A stretch of 12,493 bases of DNA from DATMTS01 sp035564555. GTDB lineage: Bacteria > Actinomycetota > Actinomycetes > Actinomycetales > Microbacteriaceae. The notes below the pieces were generated by a model. That model was not told the origin of the DNA. It was given only the letters and a program-made list of their open reading frames with translations, and did not search any database. The position numbers and the translations under genes were made by a program. Shown piece by piece: positions 6,941 to 12,493 of the stretch. The stretch spans positions 1 to 12,493 of the forward strand of contig DATMTS010000044.1 in the NCBI GenBank assembly GCA_035564555.1, read 5' to 3'. Numbering within the stretch: the stretch's first letter is position 1; every line of letters starts with the position of its first letter.

Positions 6941-6978
6941 AGCGACGGTCCCTGAGCTTGTCGAAGGGGCGAGTCGCT
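6941..6978. repeat. REP-like palindromic intergenic element
   Basis: The core CCCTGAGCTTGTCGAAGGG (6950-6968) is a common dispersed intergenic repeat of high-GC bacteria (established knowledge). It is flanked by complementary AGCGAC (6941-6946) and GTCGCT (6973-6978), so the whole can fold into a stem with an inner CCCT/AGGG pairing. It starts directly after the prfB stop and could end or stabilise the prfB transcript. Only one copy is in this window. Confidence 0.6.
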
Positions 6979-7002
6979 CCGCATTTCCCAAGGATCGCTG
7001 CT

Positions 7003-7008
7003 TAGGCT
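7003..7008 (+). promoter_or_regulatory. -10 element of ftsE (near-leaderless)
   Basis: TAGGCT lies 9 nt before the ftsE ATG, the same spacing as at prfB, and there is no Shine-Dalgarno. It suggests that ftsEX can be transcribed separately from prfB. Confidence 0.4.
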
Positions 7009-7017
7009 GGCTGGGTC

Positions 7018-8073
7018 ATGATCCGGTTCGACAGCGTATCCAAACAGTATCCCGGCACCGCACGCCCCGCATTGAACGCGGTGAGCTTCGAGGTGCTCAG
7101 GGGTGAATTCGTCTTCCTCGTCGGCGCATCCGGGTCGGGCAAGACCAGTTGCCTTCGGATGATCCTCAAGGAGGAGAAACCGACACGCGGCAAGATCCAT
7201 GTGCTGGGACAGGATCTCGGCACGATCTCCAGCCGCAAAGCTCCGTACTTCCGGCGCAACATCGGCGTGGTGTTCCAGGATTTTCGCCTGCTGAACAACA
7301 AGAACGTCTTCGCCAATGTCGCCTTTTCACTGCAGGTGATCGGCAAGTCGAAGGGATTCATCCAGGAGGCCGTTCCCGATGTGCTGGCCACGGTCGGCCT
7401 CGAGGGTAAGGGCCAGCGGATGCCGCATGAGCTCTCCGGTGGCGAGCAGCAGCGGGTGGCGATCGCGCGCGCGGTCGTGAACAAGCCGCAGGTCCTGCTC
7501 GCCGACGAACCGACCGGCAACCTCGACCCTGCCACGAGCGCCGGCATCATGGCAGTGTTGGAGCGCATCAACGCGGGTGGCACGACCGTGCTGATGGCGA
7601 CGCACGAAGCGGGCATCGTCGACCAGATGCAACGACGCGTGATCGAGTTGGTCAACGGGGAGATCGTGCGTGATGAACGGCACGGCGGCTACGGCCACAC
7701 GGCGGCCGTCCCCGTGGTGAAGCCGGAACAACGGCGTCCAGCGGTCATCGAAACCGAACCCGAAGCAGCGCCGGCGCCCGCAGCCGTCATCGCAGCGCGC
7801 ACGGCGTCGATGCCGCGCCAGGCGCCGAGTCATACGGCCTCGGTGCCCGTGGTCTCGCAGGGAGCGCAACGGGATGCGTCGCGAGCTGCGCCGCCGCAAT
7901 CCCCGCCGGCGGACGGGGGGCCCGCTGCCGCGTCTCCGGAGCGGCAGACGCCGTCGGCCGCGCCGAACGACGACCTGCCGGATCAGCTGTCGCTCGCCGA
8001 GAAACTCGGCCTGCGCGCGCCCGGATCCACGGATGACCTGATCGGCGAGCAGAACGTTGGACCGGTGAAATGA
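7018..8073 (+). CDS. ftsE: Cell division ATP-binding protein FtsE with long C-terminal tail
   Basis: The ABC ATPase partner of FtsX acts at the septum, where FtsEX transmits ATP hydrolysis across the membrane to activate peptidoglycan hydrolases. The domain (1-225) has Walker A GASGSGKTS (36-44), Q-loop Q87, signature LSGGEQQ (139-145), Walker B VLLADE (159-164) and the H-loop His196. Most FtsE proteins end near residue 225. Here a Pro/Ala-rich, probably disordered tail of about 125 residues follows, with a repeated HT-A-(A/S)-VPVV (227-234 and 272-279) and a C-terminal amphipathic stretch LSLAEKLGLR (324-333). The gene overlaps ftsX by 4 nt (ATGA), as expected for a coupled pair. Confidence 0.96.
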   Translation: MIRFDSVSKQYPGTARPALNAVSFEVLRGEFVFLVGASGSGKTSCLRMILKEEKPTRGKIHVLGQDLGTISSRKAPYFRRNIGVVFQDFRLLNNKNVFANVAFSLQVIGKSKGFIQEAVPDVLATVGLEGKGQRMPHELSGGEQQRVAIARAVVNKPQVLLADEPTGNLDPATSAGIMAVLERINAGGTTVLMATHEAGIVDQMQRRVIELVNGEIVRDERHGGYGHTAAVPVVKPEQRRPAVIETEPEAAPAPAAVIAARTASMPRQAPSHTASVPVVSQGAQRDASRAAPPQSPPADGGPAAASPERQTPSAAPNDDLPDQLSLAEKLGLRAPGSTDDLIGEQNVGPVK

Positions 8074-8984
8074 GATTCGCACTCGTCTGGTCGGAGGCCG
8101 GAAGCGGCCTGCGCCGCAACATCTCCATGGTGATCTCGGTGATCCTCGTCACCTTCATCTCCCTCACGTTCGTCGGCTGCGCCATGCTCATGCAGATGCA
8201 GATCGGCCAGATGAAGGGGTACTGGTATGACCGGGCGCAGGTCGCGGTCTACATGTGCACGGCGACCGACGTGAGCAAGACGTGCTCGAGCACGGATGCC
8301 ACCGGCCAGCAGATCGCCGCGGTCAAGGCGCAGTTGTCGTCTCCCGAGTTGTCCAAGTTCATCAAGCATTACGACTTCGTCGACCACCAGGAGGCTCTGA
8401 AGGAGTTCAAGCAGCAGTTCAAGGGCAACCCGGTCTCTGAGATCGTGACGGCGGAGCTGCTCCCGCAGACCTTCTGGGTGAACCTCAAAGACCCGACGCA
8501 GTCCGATGTCGTCATCGAAGCGCTCTCGGGCAAGACGGGGGTGCAGAGCGTGGTCGATCAGCGTAGCTACCTCGACCAGATCTTCTCGATCCTGAATGCG
8601 GCGAGTTACACCGCGATCGGGATCGCGGTGCTGATGCTCGTCGCTGCCGTGCTGCTGATCGCGACGACGATCCGGCTTTCCGCGTTCTCACGCAGGCGAG
8701 AACTGGCGATCATGCGGCTGGTAGGGGCCTCCAACGGATTCATCCAGACCCCGTTCATTCTCGAGGGCGTGATCGCCGCGCTGATCGGGTCGCTGCTTGC
8801 CGGCGGCGCGGTGTTCGCTATCGTGCAGTTCTTCGTACGTGGATTCCTCGCTCCGAACATGCAGGTGACCTCGTTCGTCGGGTTGGGCGACGCCGCGATC
8901 GTTGCGCCCGTGCTCGTCGTTCTCGGGGTGGTGCTGGCCGCGATCTCGGCGAACTTCGCGATCTCGCGTTACCTCAAGGTCTAG
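8070..8984 (+). CDS. ftsX: Cell division permease-like protein FtsX
   Basis: This 304-aa FtsX is the membrane half of FtsEX. It has an N-terminal cytoplasmic stub, a first TM helix at about 20-45, a large extracytoplasmic domain (about 46-178) and three C-terminal helices (about 180-205, 226-250, 275-297) of the FtsX/MacB permease type. The external domain, which contacts peptidoglycan hydrolases or their activators, begins with two Cys (C63, C72) that could form a disulfide. The ATG at 8070 overlaps the ftsE stop. The stop codon lies within a small hairpin (8979-8995) that also contains the smpB -10 element. Confidence 0.96.
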   Translation: MRFALVWSEAGSGLRRNISMVISVILVTFISLTFVGCAMLMQMQIGQMKGYWYDRAQVAVYMCTATDVSKTCSSTDATGQQIAAVKAQLSSPELSKFIKHYDFVDHQEALKEFKQQFKGNPVSEIVTAELLPQTFWVNLKDPTQSDVVIEALSGKTGVQSVVDQRSYLDQIFSILNAASYTAIGIAVLMLVAAVLLIATTIRLSAFSRRRELAIMRLVGASNGFIQTPFILEGVIAALIGSLLAGGAVFAIVQFFVRGFLAPNMQVTSFVGLGDAAIVAPVLVVLGVVLAAISANFAISRYLKV

Positions 8985-8996
8985 CCGCGCTAGACT
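8979..8996 (+). promoter_or_regulatory. smpB promoter inside a small inverted repeat
   Basis: TAGACT (8991-8996) is a likely -10 element for smpB, whose start is 57 nt downstream. It overlaps the right arm of the inverted repeat GTCTAGC-CGC-GCTAGAC (8979-8995), which also spans the ftsX stop. The repeat may be a weak terminator for ftsX, or an operator. Confidence 0.35.
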
Positions 8997-9052
8997 GATG
9001 GGCTGCTCGCGTCGGCGGGCAGGCATCCATCGCTATCAACAGGAGTATCGCC

Positions 9053-9529
9053 GTGCCCAGGGAACGTGGACAGAAGGTCGTGGCTACCAATCGCCGCGCG
9101 CGCCACGACTACCTGATCGAGGACACGTACGAGGCGGGTCTGGTGCTCACCGGAACCGAGGTGAAGTCGCTGCGGGCCGGGCGGGCCTCGCTCGTCGACG
9201 GCTATGCGTTCATCGACGGGGGAGAGGCGTGGCTGGATGCCGTGCACATCCCCGAGTACGCCGACGGCACCTGGAACAACCATGCTCCGCGACGCAAGCG
9301 CAAGCTGCTGCTGCACAAACAGCAGATCGAGAAGCTGCAGGGGAAGGTCGCGCAGGGCGGGTACACCCTGATTCCGCTTTCGCTTTATTTCGCGGATGGG
9401 CGTGCGAAGGTCGAGATCGCACTGGCAAAGGGTAAGCGCGAATACGACAAACGGCAGGCGCTGCGCGAACGCCAGGACAAGCGCGAAGCCGACCGGGCCA
9501 TCTCCGGTAGGCAGCACCTCGGCGAATGA
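9053..9529 (+). CDS. smpB: SsrA-binding protein SmpB
   Basis: This 158-aa partner of tmRNA binds the tRNA-like domain and places it in the A-site of stalled ribosomes for trans-translation. The OB-fold core is plain: NRRARHDYLIEDTYEAGLVLTGTEVKSLRAGRASLVDGYAFI, then HKQQIEKLQGKVAQGGYTLIPLSLYF. It ends in a basic, helical tail (KGKREYDKRQALRERQDKREADR) that enters the empty mRNA channel. The GTG start has AGGAG (9041-9045) 7 nt upstream. The cognate ssrA lies about 1.9 kb downstream on the same strand. The next gene is only 19 bp away. Confidence 0.97.
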   Translation: MPRERGQKVVATNRRARHDYLIEDTYEAGLVLTGTEVKSLRAGRASLVDGYAFIDGGEAWLDAVHIPEYADGTWNNHAPRRKRKLLLHKQQIEKLQGKVAQGGYTLIPLSLYFADGRAKVEIALAKGKREYDKRQALRERQDKREADRAISGRQHLGE

Positions 9530-9548
9530 TCGAGCGGGAGGCAAAGCA

Positions 9549-9950
9549 ATGACGTCAGTGAGCGTGCGCTACATCGTCGATGACGTCGACGCGGCCATCG
9601 ACTTCTACTGCACCAACTTCGGCTTCAGTACGGCGATGCATCCGGCTGCCACGTTCGCGATGCTGACGCGGGGCGAACTGCGTCTGGTGTTGAGCGCCCC
9701 GGGCGGTGGCCCGGGAGGAGGAGCGGTCACCTCCGACGGCCGCACGCCGGAGCCGGGGGGATGGAATCGGTTCTGCATCGAGACCGACCGGCTTGCCGAA
9801 CTCGTCGACCGGTTGCGTGATCGCGGTGTGCGCTTTCGCGGCGAGATCGTGCACGGCGTCGGCGGAGACCAGATCATTGCGGATGATCCGTCGGGTAACC
9901 CCGTCGAACTCTTCCAGCCGACGATCGATGAGGCGAGACTCGGCGCCTGA
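9549..9950 (+). CDS. VOC-family (glyoxalase/bleomycin-resistance-like) protein
   Basis: This 133-aa single-domain protein has the beta-alpha-beta-beta-beta modules of the vicinal-oxygen-chelate fold: VRYIVDDVDAAIDFYCTNFGF at the N-terminus, and the C-terminal module FRGEIVHGVGGDQIIADDPSGNPVELFQP. The closing DPSGNPVELF is highly characteristic. The family includes glyoxalases, dioxygenases and drug-binding proteins, and this member's substrate cannot be told. The ATG at 9549 has GGGAGG 7 nt upstream. It lies 19 bp after smpB and is likely cotranscribed, which does not imply a shared role. Confidence 0.85.
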   Translation: MTSVSVRYIVDDVDAAIDFYCTNFGFSTAMHPAATFAMLTRGELRLVLSAPGGGPGGGAVTSDGRTPEPGGWNRFCIETDRLAELVDRLRDRGVRFRGEIVHGVGGDQIIADDPSGNPVELFQPTIDEARLGA

Positions 9951-9974
9951 CCGTCGTTCCAGTCGCCGGGCCGG

Positions 9975-9989
9975 CTCGGCCTCGCCGAG
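9975..9989. terminator. Hairpin between convergent genes
   Basis: CTCGGC (9975-9980) pairs with GCCGAG (9984-9989) around CTC, in the 46-bp gap between the convergent VOC and DUF2017 genes. It is a plausible bidirectional terminator, but there is no U-tract. Confidence 0.4.
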
Positions 9990-9996
9990 ATCGCGC

Positions 9997-10482
9997 TCAG
10001 CGCATGAGCGAGGCCACCAGGTCCTCCTGAAGCGCGCCGAGCAGCCAATACAACTGCTGCGCGAACGCGCTGTCGGAGTCACTGCGGCCCTCGTCCCCGT
10101 CTTCATGGATGTCGAGTCGCTCCGCAAGCACGAGCCGTAGATCGGTGAATCCGCGCAACACCGACTCGGCCGTTGCAGTGTCGAGCACGAGGGGATCGGC
10201 GTCGGCGGTGAAGGTGTCGCGGATAGCCGTTGCATGCGCGCGTTTGGCTTCGAGCACATCGGTCTGGGTGAGCCGACGGAATTCGTCCGACGCCTCGGGG
10301 TCGTGCGGATAGGCATCCGGAATCAGACGTTGCACGGCGGGGTCGAGTGCGGCAGCCGTCTCCACGTCAGCGGTCCCGTCGAGAAGCTCGAGCATCTCCT
10401 CGGCCAGGCGCACCAGAGCGATACGCGGCGCCGGGTCGAGGTGCACCCTGATCCCTGACTTGGTCGAGCGGAACACCCTCAT
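9997..10482 (-). CDS. DUF2017 family protein
   Basis: This 161-aa, probably cytoplasmic, mostly helical and acidic protein resembles the DUF2017 family of actinobacteria, which is usually encoded next to clpS. The function is unknown. It opens with MRVFRSTKSGIRVHLDPAPRIALVRLAEEMLELLDG and ends with a conserved-looking helical segment (DSAFAQQLYWLLGALQEDLVASLM). The ATG at 10482 is chosen because it overlaps the clpS stop codon (ATGA), typical translational coupling. An upstream in-frame ATG at 10509 would lie within clpS. The coupling suggests matched amounts of both proteins and a possible role in the ClpS pathway. Confidence 0.75.
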   Translation of the reverse strand: MRVFRSTKSGIRVHLDPAPRIALVRLAEEMLELLDGTADVETAAALDPAVQRLIPDAYPHDPEASDEFRRLTQTDVLEAKRAHATAIRDTFTADADPLVLDTATAESVLRGFTDLRLVLAERLDIHEDGDEGRSDSDSAFAQQLYWLLGALQEDLVASLMR

Positions 10483-10781
10483 CTCGGCGCCGGCTCCAAT
10501 GTCGCCCACAGCCCGTAGTCATGCATCGCGGCCACGTGCCGCTCCATGGCTTCCCGCGAGCCTGCTGCCACGATCGCTTTGCCTTCGTTGTGCACCTGCA
10601 GCATCAGTCGCTCCGCCTCGGCTTGCGCGTATCCGAAGTAGCTGCGGAACACGTAGACCACATACGACATCAGGTTCACCGGATCGTTCCACACGACGGT
10701 CTGCCATGGCGTGCCGAGAGCCGGTCTGTCGTTCGGGTCGGTTTCGCGCTCGGTGCGCGAATCCGTCAACGATGCTGCCAC
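10479..10781 (-). CDS. clpS: ATP-dependent Clp protease adaptor ClpS
   Basis: This 100-aa ClpS is the adaptor that binds the N-terminal domain of a Clp AAA+ unfoldase and delivers N-degron substrates. The core WQTVVWNDPVNLMSYVVYVFRSYFGYAQAEAERLMLQVHNEGKAIVAAGSREAMERHVAAMHDYGLWATLE fits the family throughout, including the NDPVN loop, the substrate-pocket helix and the conserved HxxGKA-like segment (HNEGKA). A disordered charged N-terminal tail of about 25 residues precedes it. The start is a GTG without a clear Shine-Dalgarno, possibly leaderless. It is divergent from a small membrane protein gene and coupled to the DUF2017 gene. Confidence 0.92.
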   Translation of the reverse strand: MAASLTDSRTERETDPNDRPALGTPWQTVVWNDPVNLMSYVVYVFRSYFGYAQAEAERLMLQVHNEGKAIVAAGSREAMERHVAAMHDYGLWATLEPAPR

Positions 10782-10851
10782 CCGTCAAGAGTCGCACATC
10801 GTCGGGCCTCGCGTTTCGGGGCGCCAGGATGCCTTCGGCCGTTTGCGGTGT

Positions 10852-10857
10852 TACGCT
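10852..10857 (+). promoter_or_regulatory. -10 element of a leaderless membrane-protein gene
   Basis: TACGCT is followed by 6 nt and then the ATG at 10864, so transcription would begin at or next to the start codon. No ribosome site is present. This is the third such arrangement in the window, after prfB and ftsE. Confidence 0.45.
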
Positions 10858-10863
10858 CGCGCC

Positions 10864-11253
10864 ATGAACGACTCGGTCTACGTGCAGGACGACCTCGCGC
10901 GTGACGAGCGGCGCATCCGGCTTCAACGTCAAGGCGCGATGATCGTGTTCGGCGGCATGGCGCTCGGTCTGGCGTGCTGGACCGCGGCCGCGAACGGCGT
11001 GCTGGTCGCAGTCGCCGGAGACGCGTTGCTCGCCGCGGTGCTGATCGTCGCAGGCGTGCTGCTCGGACTCGCGTCGGTCGTGGTCATTTTGGCGGGTATA
11101 CGTCGTCGGCGCCGTGCCTATGCCCCCGGCGATGAACCCGGATCGGCCCTGGGCAAGGCTGATCCCGCGTTCGACCATGACGCGCGACTGAACCCCACGG
11201 GCCCGCCTTACCTGAACTGGACGGCGGCTGGCGGCATGATGGGCGGCAACTGA
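10864..11253 (+). CDS. Small membrane protein with two TM helices
   Basis: This 129-aa protein is of no family I recognise. A charged N-terminus (NDSVYVQDDLARDERRIRLQRQG) leads into two hydrophobic helices at about 20-45 and 52-78 (MIVFGGMALGLACWTAAANGVLVAV and LLAAVLIVAGVLLGLASVVVILAGI). A basic stop-transfer cluster (RRRRR) and a polar tail of about 50 residues ending in GGMMGGN follow. Both termini are predicted to be cytoplasmic. The start is an ATG with a leaderless promoter (10852-10857). It lies between clpS, which is divergent, and ssrA. Confidence 0.65.
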   Translation: MNDSVYVQDDLARDERRIRLQRQGAMIVFGGMALGLACWTAAANGVLVAVAGDALLAAVLIVAGVLLGLASVVVILAGIRRRRRAYAPGDEPGSALGKADPAFDHDARLNPTGPPYLNWTAAGGMMGGN

Positions 11254-11268
11254 GCGCTTCGGTCACCC

Positions 11269-11282
11269 CGGTCGGCAGACCG
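11269..11282. terminator. Small hairpin after the membrane-protein gene
   Basis: CGGTC (11269-11273) pairs with GACCG (11278-11282) around GGCA, 16 nt past the stop codon. A weak terminator is possible. It lacks a U-tract. Confidence 0.3.
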
Positions 11283-11316
11283 CCGGACGGGAATGCAATG
11301 CTGTCTGATTGTGTTG

Positions 11317-11322
11317 TAAGCT
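11317..11322 (+). promoter_or_regulatory. Possible -10 element of ssrA
   Basis: TAAGCT, preceded by TTG, is the best -10-like hexamer ahead of ssrA. Transcription from here would give a leader of about 80 nt that includes the left arm of the closing stalk (11372-11391). No convincing -35 is seen, so the call is tentative. Confidence 0.3.
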
Positions 11323-11371
11323 GGTGTGCTCGCCCGCGGATACCGCAGGTCGAGTCGAAACTGCAGAACTC

Positions 11372-11391
11372 AACAGCGCGTGACAGCGACC
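11372..11391 (+). repeat. Left arm of the pre-tmRNA closing stalk
   Basis: AACAGCGCGTGACAGCGACC pairs over 20 nt with 11808-11827, with a single G-U pair (11376 with 11823). It lies 21 nt before the mature 5' end of tmRNA. Confidence 0.7.
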
Positions 11392-11412
11392 TACTCTTCA
11401 GGAGTGACGCAT

Positions 11413-11805
11413 GGGGATGATCGGTTTCGACATCGCCTGCGTGATTATGAGAAGCGGGTCGAGGATGCAGGGTTATCTCGTAAACGCCCCTTGCAAAATA
11501 TAAGTGCCAATTCAAACAGCACTGTCTCCGCCAAGGCGGACTTCGCCCTCGCGGCGTAGTCGTTCCTAGCGACTAAAGAGACCGTCAGACCGGGAATGCT
11601 CTCTACCCGGATCCTGGCGCCAGCTAGAGAGATTGCTTCTATGTTCTGTCTTGGGGCATAGAGGGACTTAAACCAAGGCTGGGCTCGTTGGATTAGACGC
11701 CGGTGGCAAAGTCCAGAGCCGAGTAGAACGCTTTCGCCGGATACACCCGTAGAAGGCACATGACCACAGCAGTGGACGGGGGTTCAATTCCCCCCATCTC
11801 CACCA
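11413..11805 (+). ncRNA. ssrA: Transfer-messenger RNA (tmRNA)
   Basis: This 393-nt RNA rescues stalled ribosomes with SmpB. The ends form a tRNA-Ala-like acceptor: GGGGAUG (11413-11419) pairs with CAUCUCC (11795-11801) and includes the G3-U70 pair that alanyl-tRNA synthetase recognises. Discriminator A and an encoded CCA follow (11802-11805). The T arm is GGGGG-TTCAATT-CCCCC (11778-11794). The mRNA-like part resumes at GCC (11506), after a conserved-looking upstream element (GCAAAATATAAGT, compare GCAAAAAATAGTC in E. coli). It encodes ANSNSTVSAKADFALAA, with a TAG stop at 11557-11559. The charged Ala adds one more residue before the tag. The tag ends in ALAA, the degron for Clp proteases. Confidence 0.96.
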
Positions 11806-11807
11806 TC

Positions 11808-11827
11808 GGTCGCTGTCACGCGTTGTT
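11808..11827 (+). repeat. Right arm of the pre-tmRNA closing stalk
   Basis: GGTCGCTGTCACGCGTTGTT begins 2 nt after the encoded CCA end of tmRNA and is the reverse complement of 11372-11391, apart from one G-U wobble. The U-containing end may also assist termination. Confidence 0.7.
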
Positions 11828-11848
11828 CACTCTCGTCCCGTGCCCTGC

Positions 11849-11870
11849 CATGCTAAGAACATGCTAAGAA
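11849..11870 (+). promoter_or_regulatory. Tandem 11-bp direct repeat upstream of a lipoprotein gene
   Basis: CATGCTAAGAA occurs twice without a gap (11849-11859 and 11860-11870). The unit contains TGCTAAGAA, which resembles an extended -10 element. The 11-bp period puts both copies on one face of the helix. They lie 46 bp before the lipoprotein start, suiting either two overlapping promoters or a regulator site. Confidence 0.4.
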
Positions 11871-11916
11871 TGGGTCGGTGCAGGTTGCACTGAACCAGCA
11901 CCGCGGGGGAGGCCAC

Positions 11917-12493
11917 GTGAGAAACGTGTTTGCGATGAAGCGAACCAAAGTGACGGTAGTGGCCGCAGGGGCGTTGCTCGTTTTGTCTGGCTGTTCCCCC
12001 GAGGGGGCCGGTAGCGCGACGACGTCGCTGACCACCCCGGTGACGGTGCCGAAGTACGCGGCCACGTTGCAGGAGAAGATTCCCGCGATGATGAAGTCCA
12101 CCGCAATGCCGGGGGCGGTGGTGTTGATCAAGTCCCCCAAGCAAGGGGATTGGTCCGGTACGTTCGGTACCGCGAAGCTCGGCAAGAAGGTGCCGATGTC
12201 GTTGAAGGATTACTTCCGGATCGGCAGCAATACCAAGACGATGACGTCTACGGTGATCCTGCAGTTGGTGCAGGAGGGCAAGGTGAGCTTGAATGATCCG
12301 ATCTCCAAGTTCCGCCCGGACATACCCAATGGTCAGAACATCACCATCACGCAGCTGTCCGAAATGCGCAGCGGCTTGTACAGTTACACGTTCGATCCCG
12401 GCTTCAACGCGACGCTGGACAGTGATCCTGGCAAGGCGTGGACGCCTGATGAGCTTTTGACCATCGCGTTCGCACATCCTGCGGATTTCGCCC
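11917..12493 (+). CDS. Serine hydrolase lipoprotein (class C beta-lactamase/D,D-carboxypeptidase family), 3' end missing
   Basis: The first 192 residues are present. A lipoprotein signal ends in the lipobox LSGC (Cys26), so the enzyme is anchored on the outside of the membrane. A Thr/Ser-rich linker follows, and then the catalytic domain with SNTK (104-107), the SxxK active-site motif with nucleophile Ser and base Lys. QLSEMRSGLYSY corresponds to the QLLTHTSGL segment of the family. The YxN and HxG motifs lie beyond the window, so peptidase, esterase and beta-lactamase roles cannot be separated. GTG 11917 is chosen because GGGGGAGG lies 4 nt upstream. ATG 11935 would give a shorter, equally good signal peptide but lacks a ribosome site. 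Confidence 0.85.
   Translation, partial: MRNVFAMKRTKVTVVAAGALLVLSGCSPEGAGSATTSLTTPVTVPKYAATLQEKIPAMMKSTAMPGAVVLIKSPKQGDWSGTFGTAKLGKKVPMSLKDYFRIGSNTKTMTSTVILQLVQEGKVSLNDPISKFRPDIPNGQNITITQLSEMRSGLYSYTFDPGFNATLDSDPGKAWTPDELLTIAFAHPADFA

Noticed and set aside
5618..6991. 457-codon minus-strand ORF opposite prfB
   Set aside because: prfB is unmistakable on the plus strand. The antisense frame is a His/Arg/Leu-rich shadow and runs into the MFS gene.
8998..9435. Upstream ORF starting with ATG just after the smpB -10 element
   Set aside because: It runs out of frame through smpB, with Arg-rich composition typical of a shadow. There is no ribosome site, and leader-peptide function cannot be supported.
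11326..11559. 77-codon protein gene ending in ADFALAA
   Set aside because: It overlaps tmRNA, and its last 17 codons are the tag. The upstream part is not a gene.
11778..11805. A separate tRNA gene at the TTCAATT arm with CCA end
   Set aside because: The matching 5' acceptor strand is 365 nt upstream and a tag reading frame lies between, so this is the 3' end of tmRNA.
11827..12477. 216-codon minus-strand ORF opposite the lipoprotein gene
   Set aside because: The plus strand has a lipobox and SxxK motif. The antisense frame is a His/Arg-rich shadow.
1..12493. CRISPR array, transposase or integrase
   Set aside because: No regularly spaced repeats and no recombinase-like protein were seen in any plausible frame.

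Overview
The window is high-GC DNA from an actinobacterium, most likely of the Microbacteriaceae. The family-level guess rests on gene order (prfB-ftsE-ftsX-smpB ... ssrA), an actinobacterial-style Tad pilus cluster, frequent GTG starts, leaderless-looking promoters and a tmRNA tag ending in FALAA. It is an inference, not a database result.

Left edge (1-512): the 5' end of a small CPYC zinc-ribbon-like gene on the minus strand, preceded by a long upstream region. That region holds stacked RNA hairpins, a minus-strand promoter flanked by two 12-bp direct repeats, and a small cluster of DnaA-box-like sites. A short plus-strand ORF with an isolated Cys-x2-Cys pair follows. This stretch looks less GC-rich than the rest and ends abruptly inside the Tad ATPase gene.

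Tad/Flp cluster (about 520-4507, plus): a 5'-truncated cpaF/tadA, tadB, tadC, a small Flp-pilin-like gene, two TadE-like pseudopilins and a TadG-like protein, tightly packed and mostly overlapping. The motor ATPase has lost its N-terminal half and has no start codon ahead of its Walker A motif. Unless another ATPase exists in the genome, the pilus should not assemble.

Central conserved block: a convergent MFS transporter (minus), then prfB (RF2, no programmed frameshift), ftsE with a long Pro/Ala-rich tail, ftsX, smpB and a VOC-fold protein on plus. On minus, clpS is translationally coupled to a DUF2017 gene. A small two-TM membrane protein is divergent from clpS.

Right side: ssrA (tmRNA, 393 nt, tag ANSNSTVSAKADFALAA), flanked by 20-nt arms that can pair with each other outside the mature RNA ends and so form a closing stalk on the precursor. 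The window ends inside a lipoprotein of the serine beta-lactamase/D,D-carboxypeptidase family.

Functionally, the block groups translation termination (RF2), ribosome rescue (SmpB plus tmRNA), proteolytic adaptor function (ClpS) and division/peptidoglycan-hydrolase control (FtsEX). The most interesting items are the pre-tmRNA stalk, the operator-like promoter region at the left edge, and the truncated Tad ATPase next to otherwise intact pilus genes.
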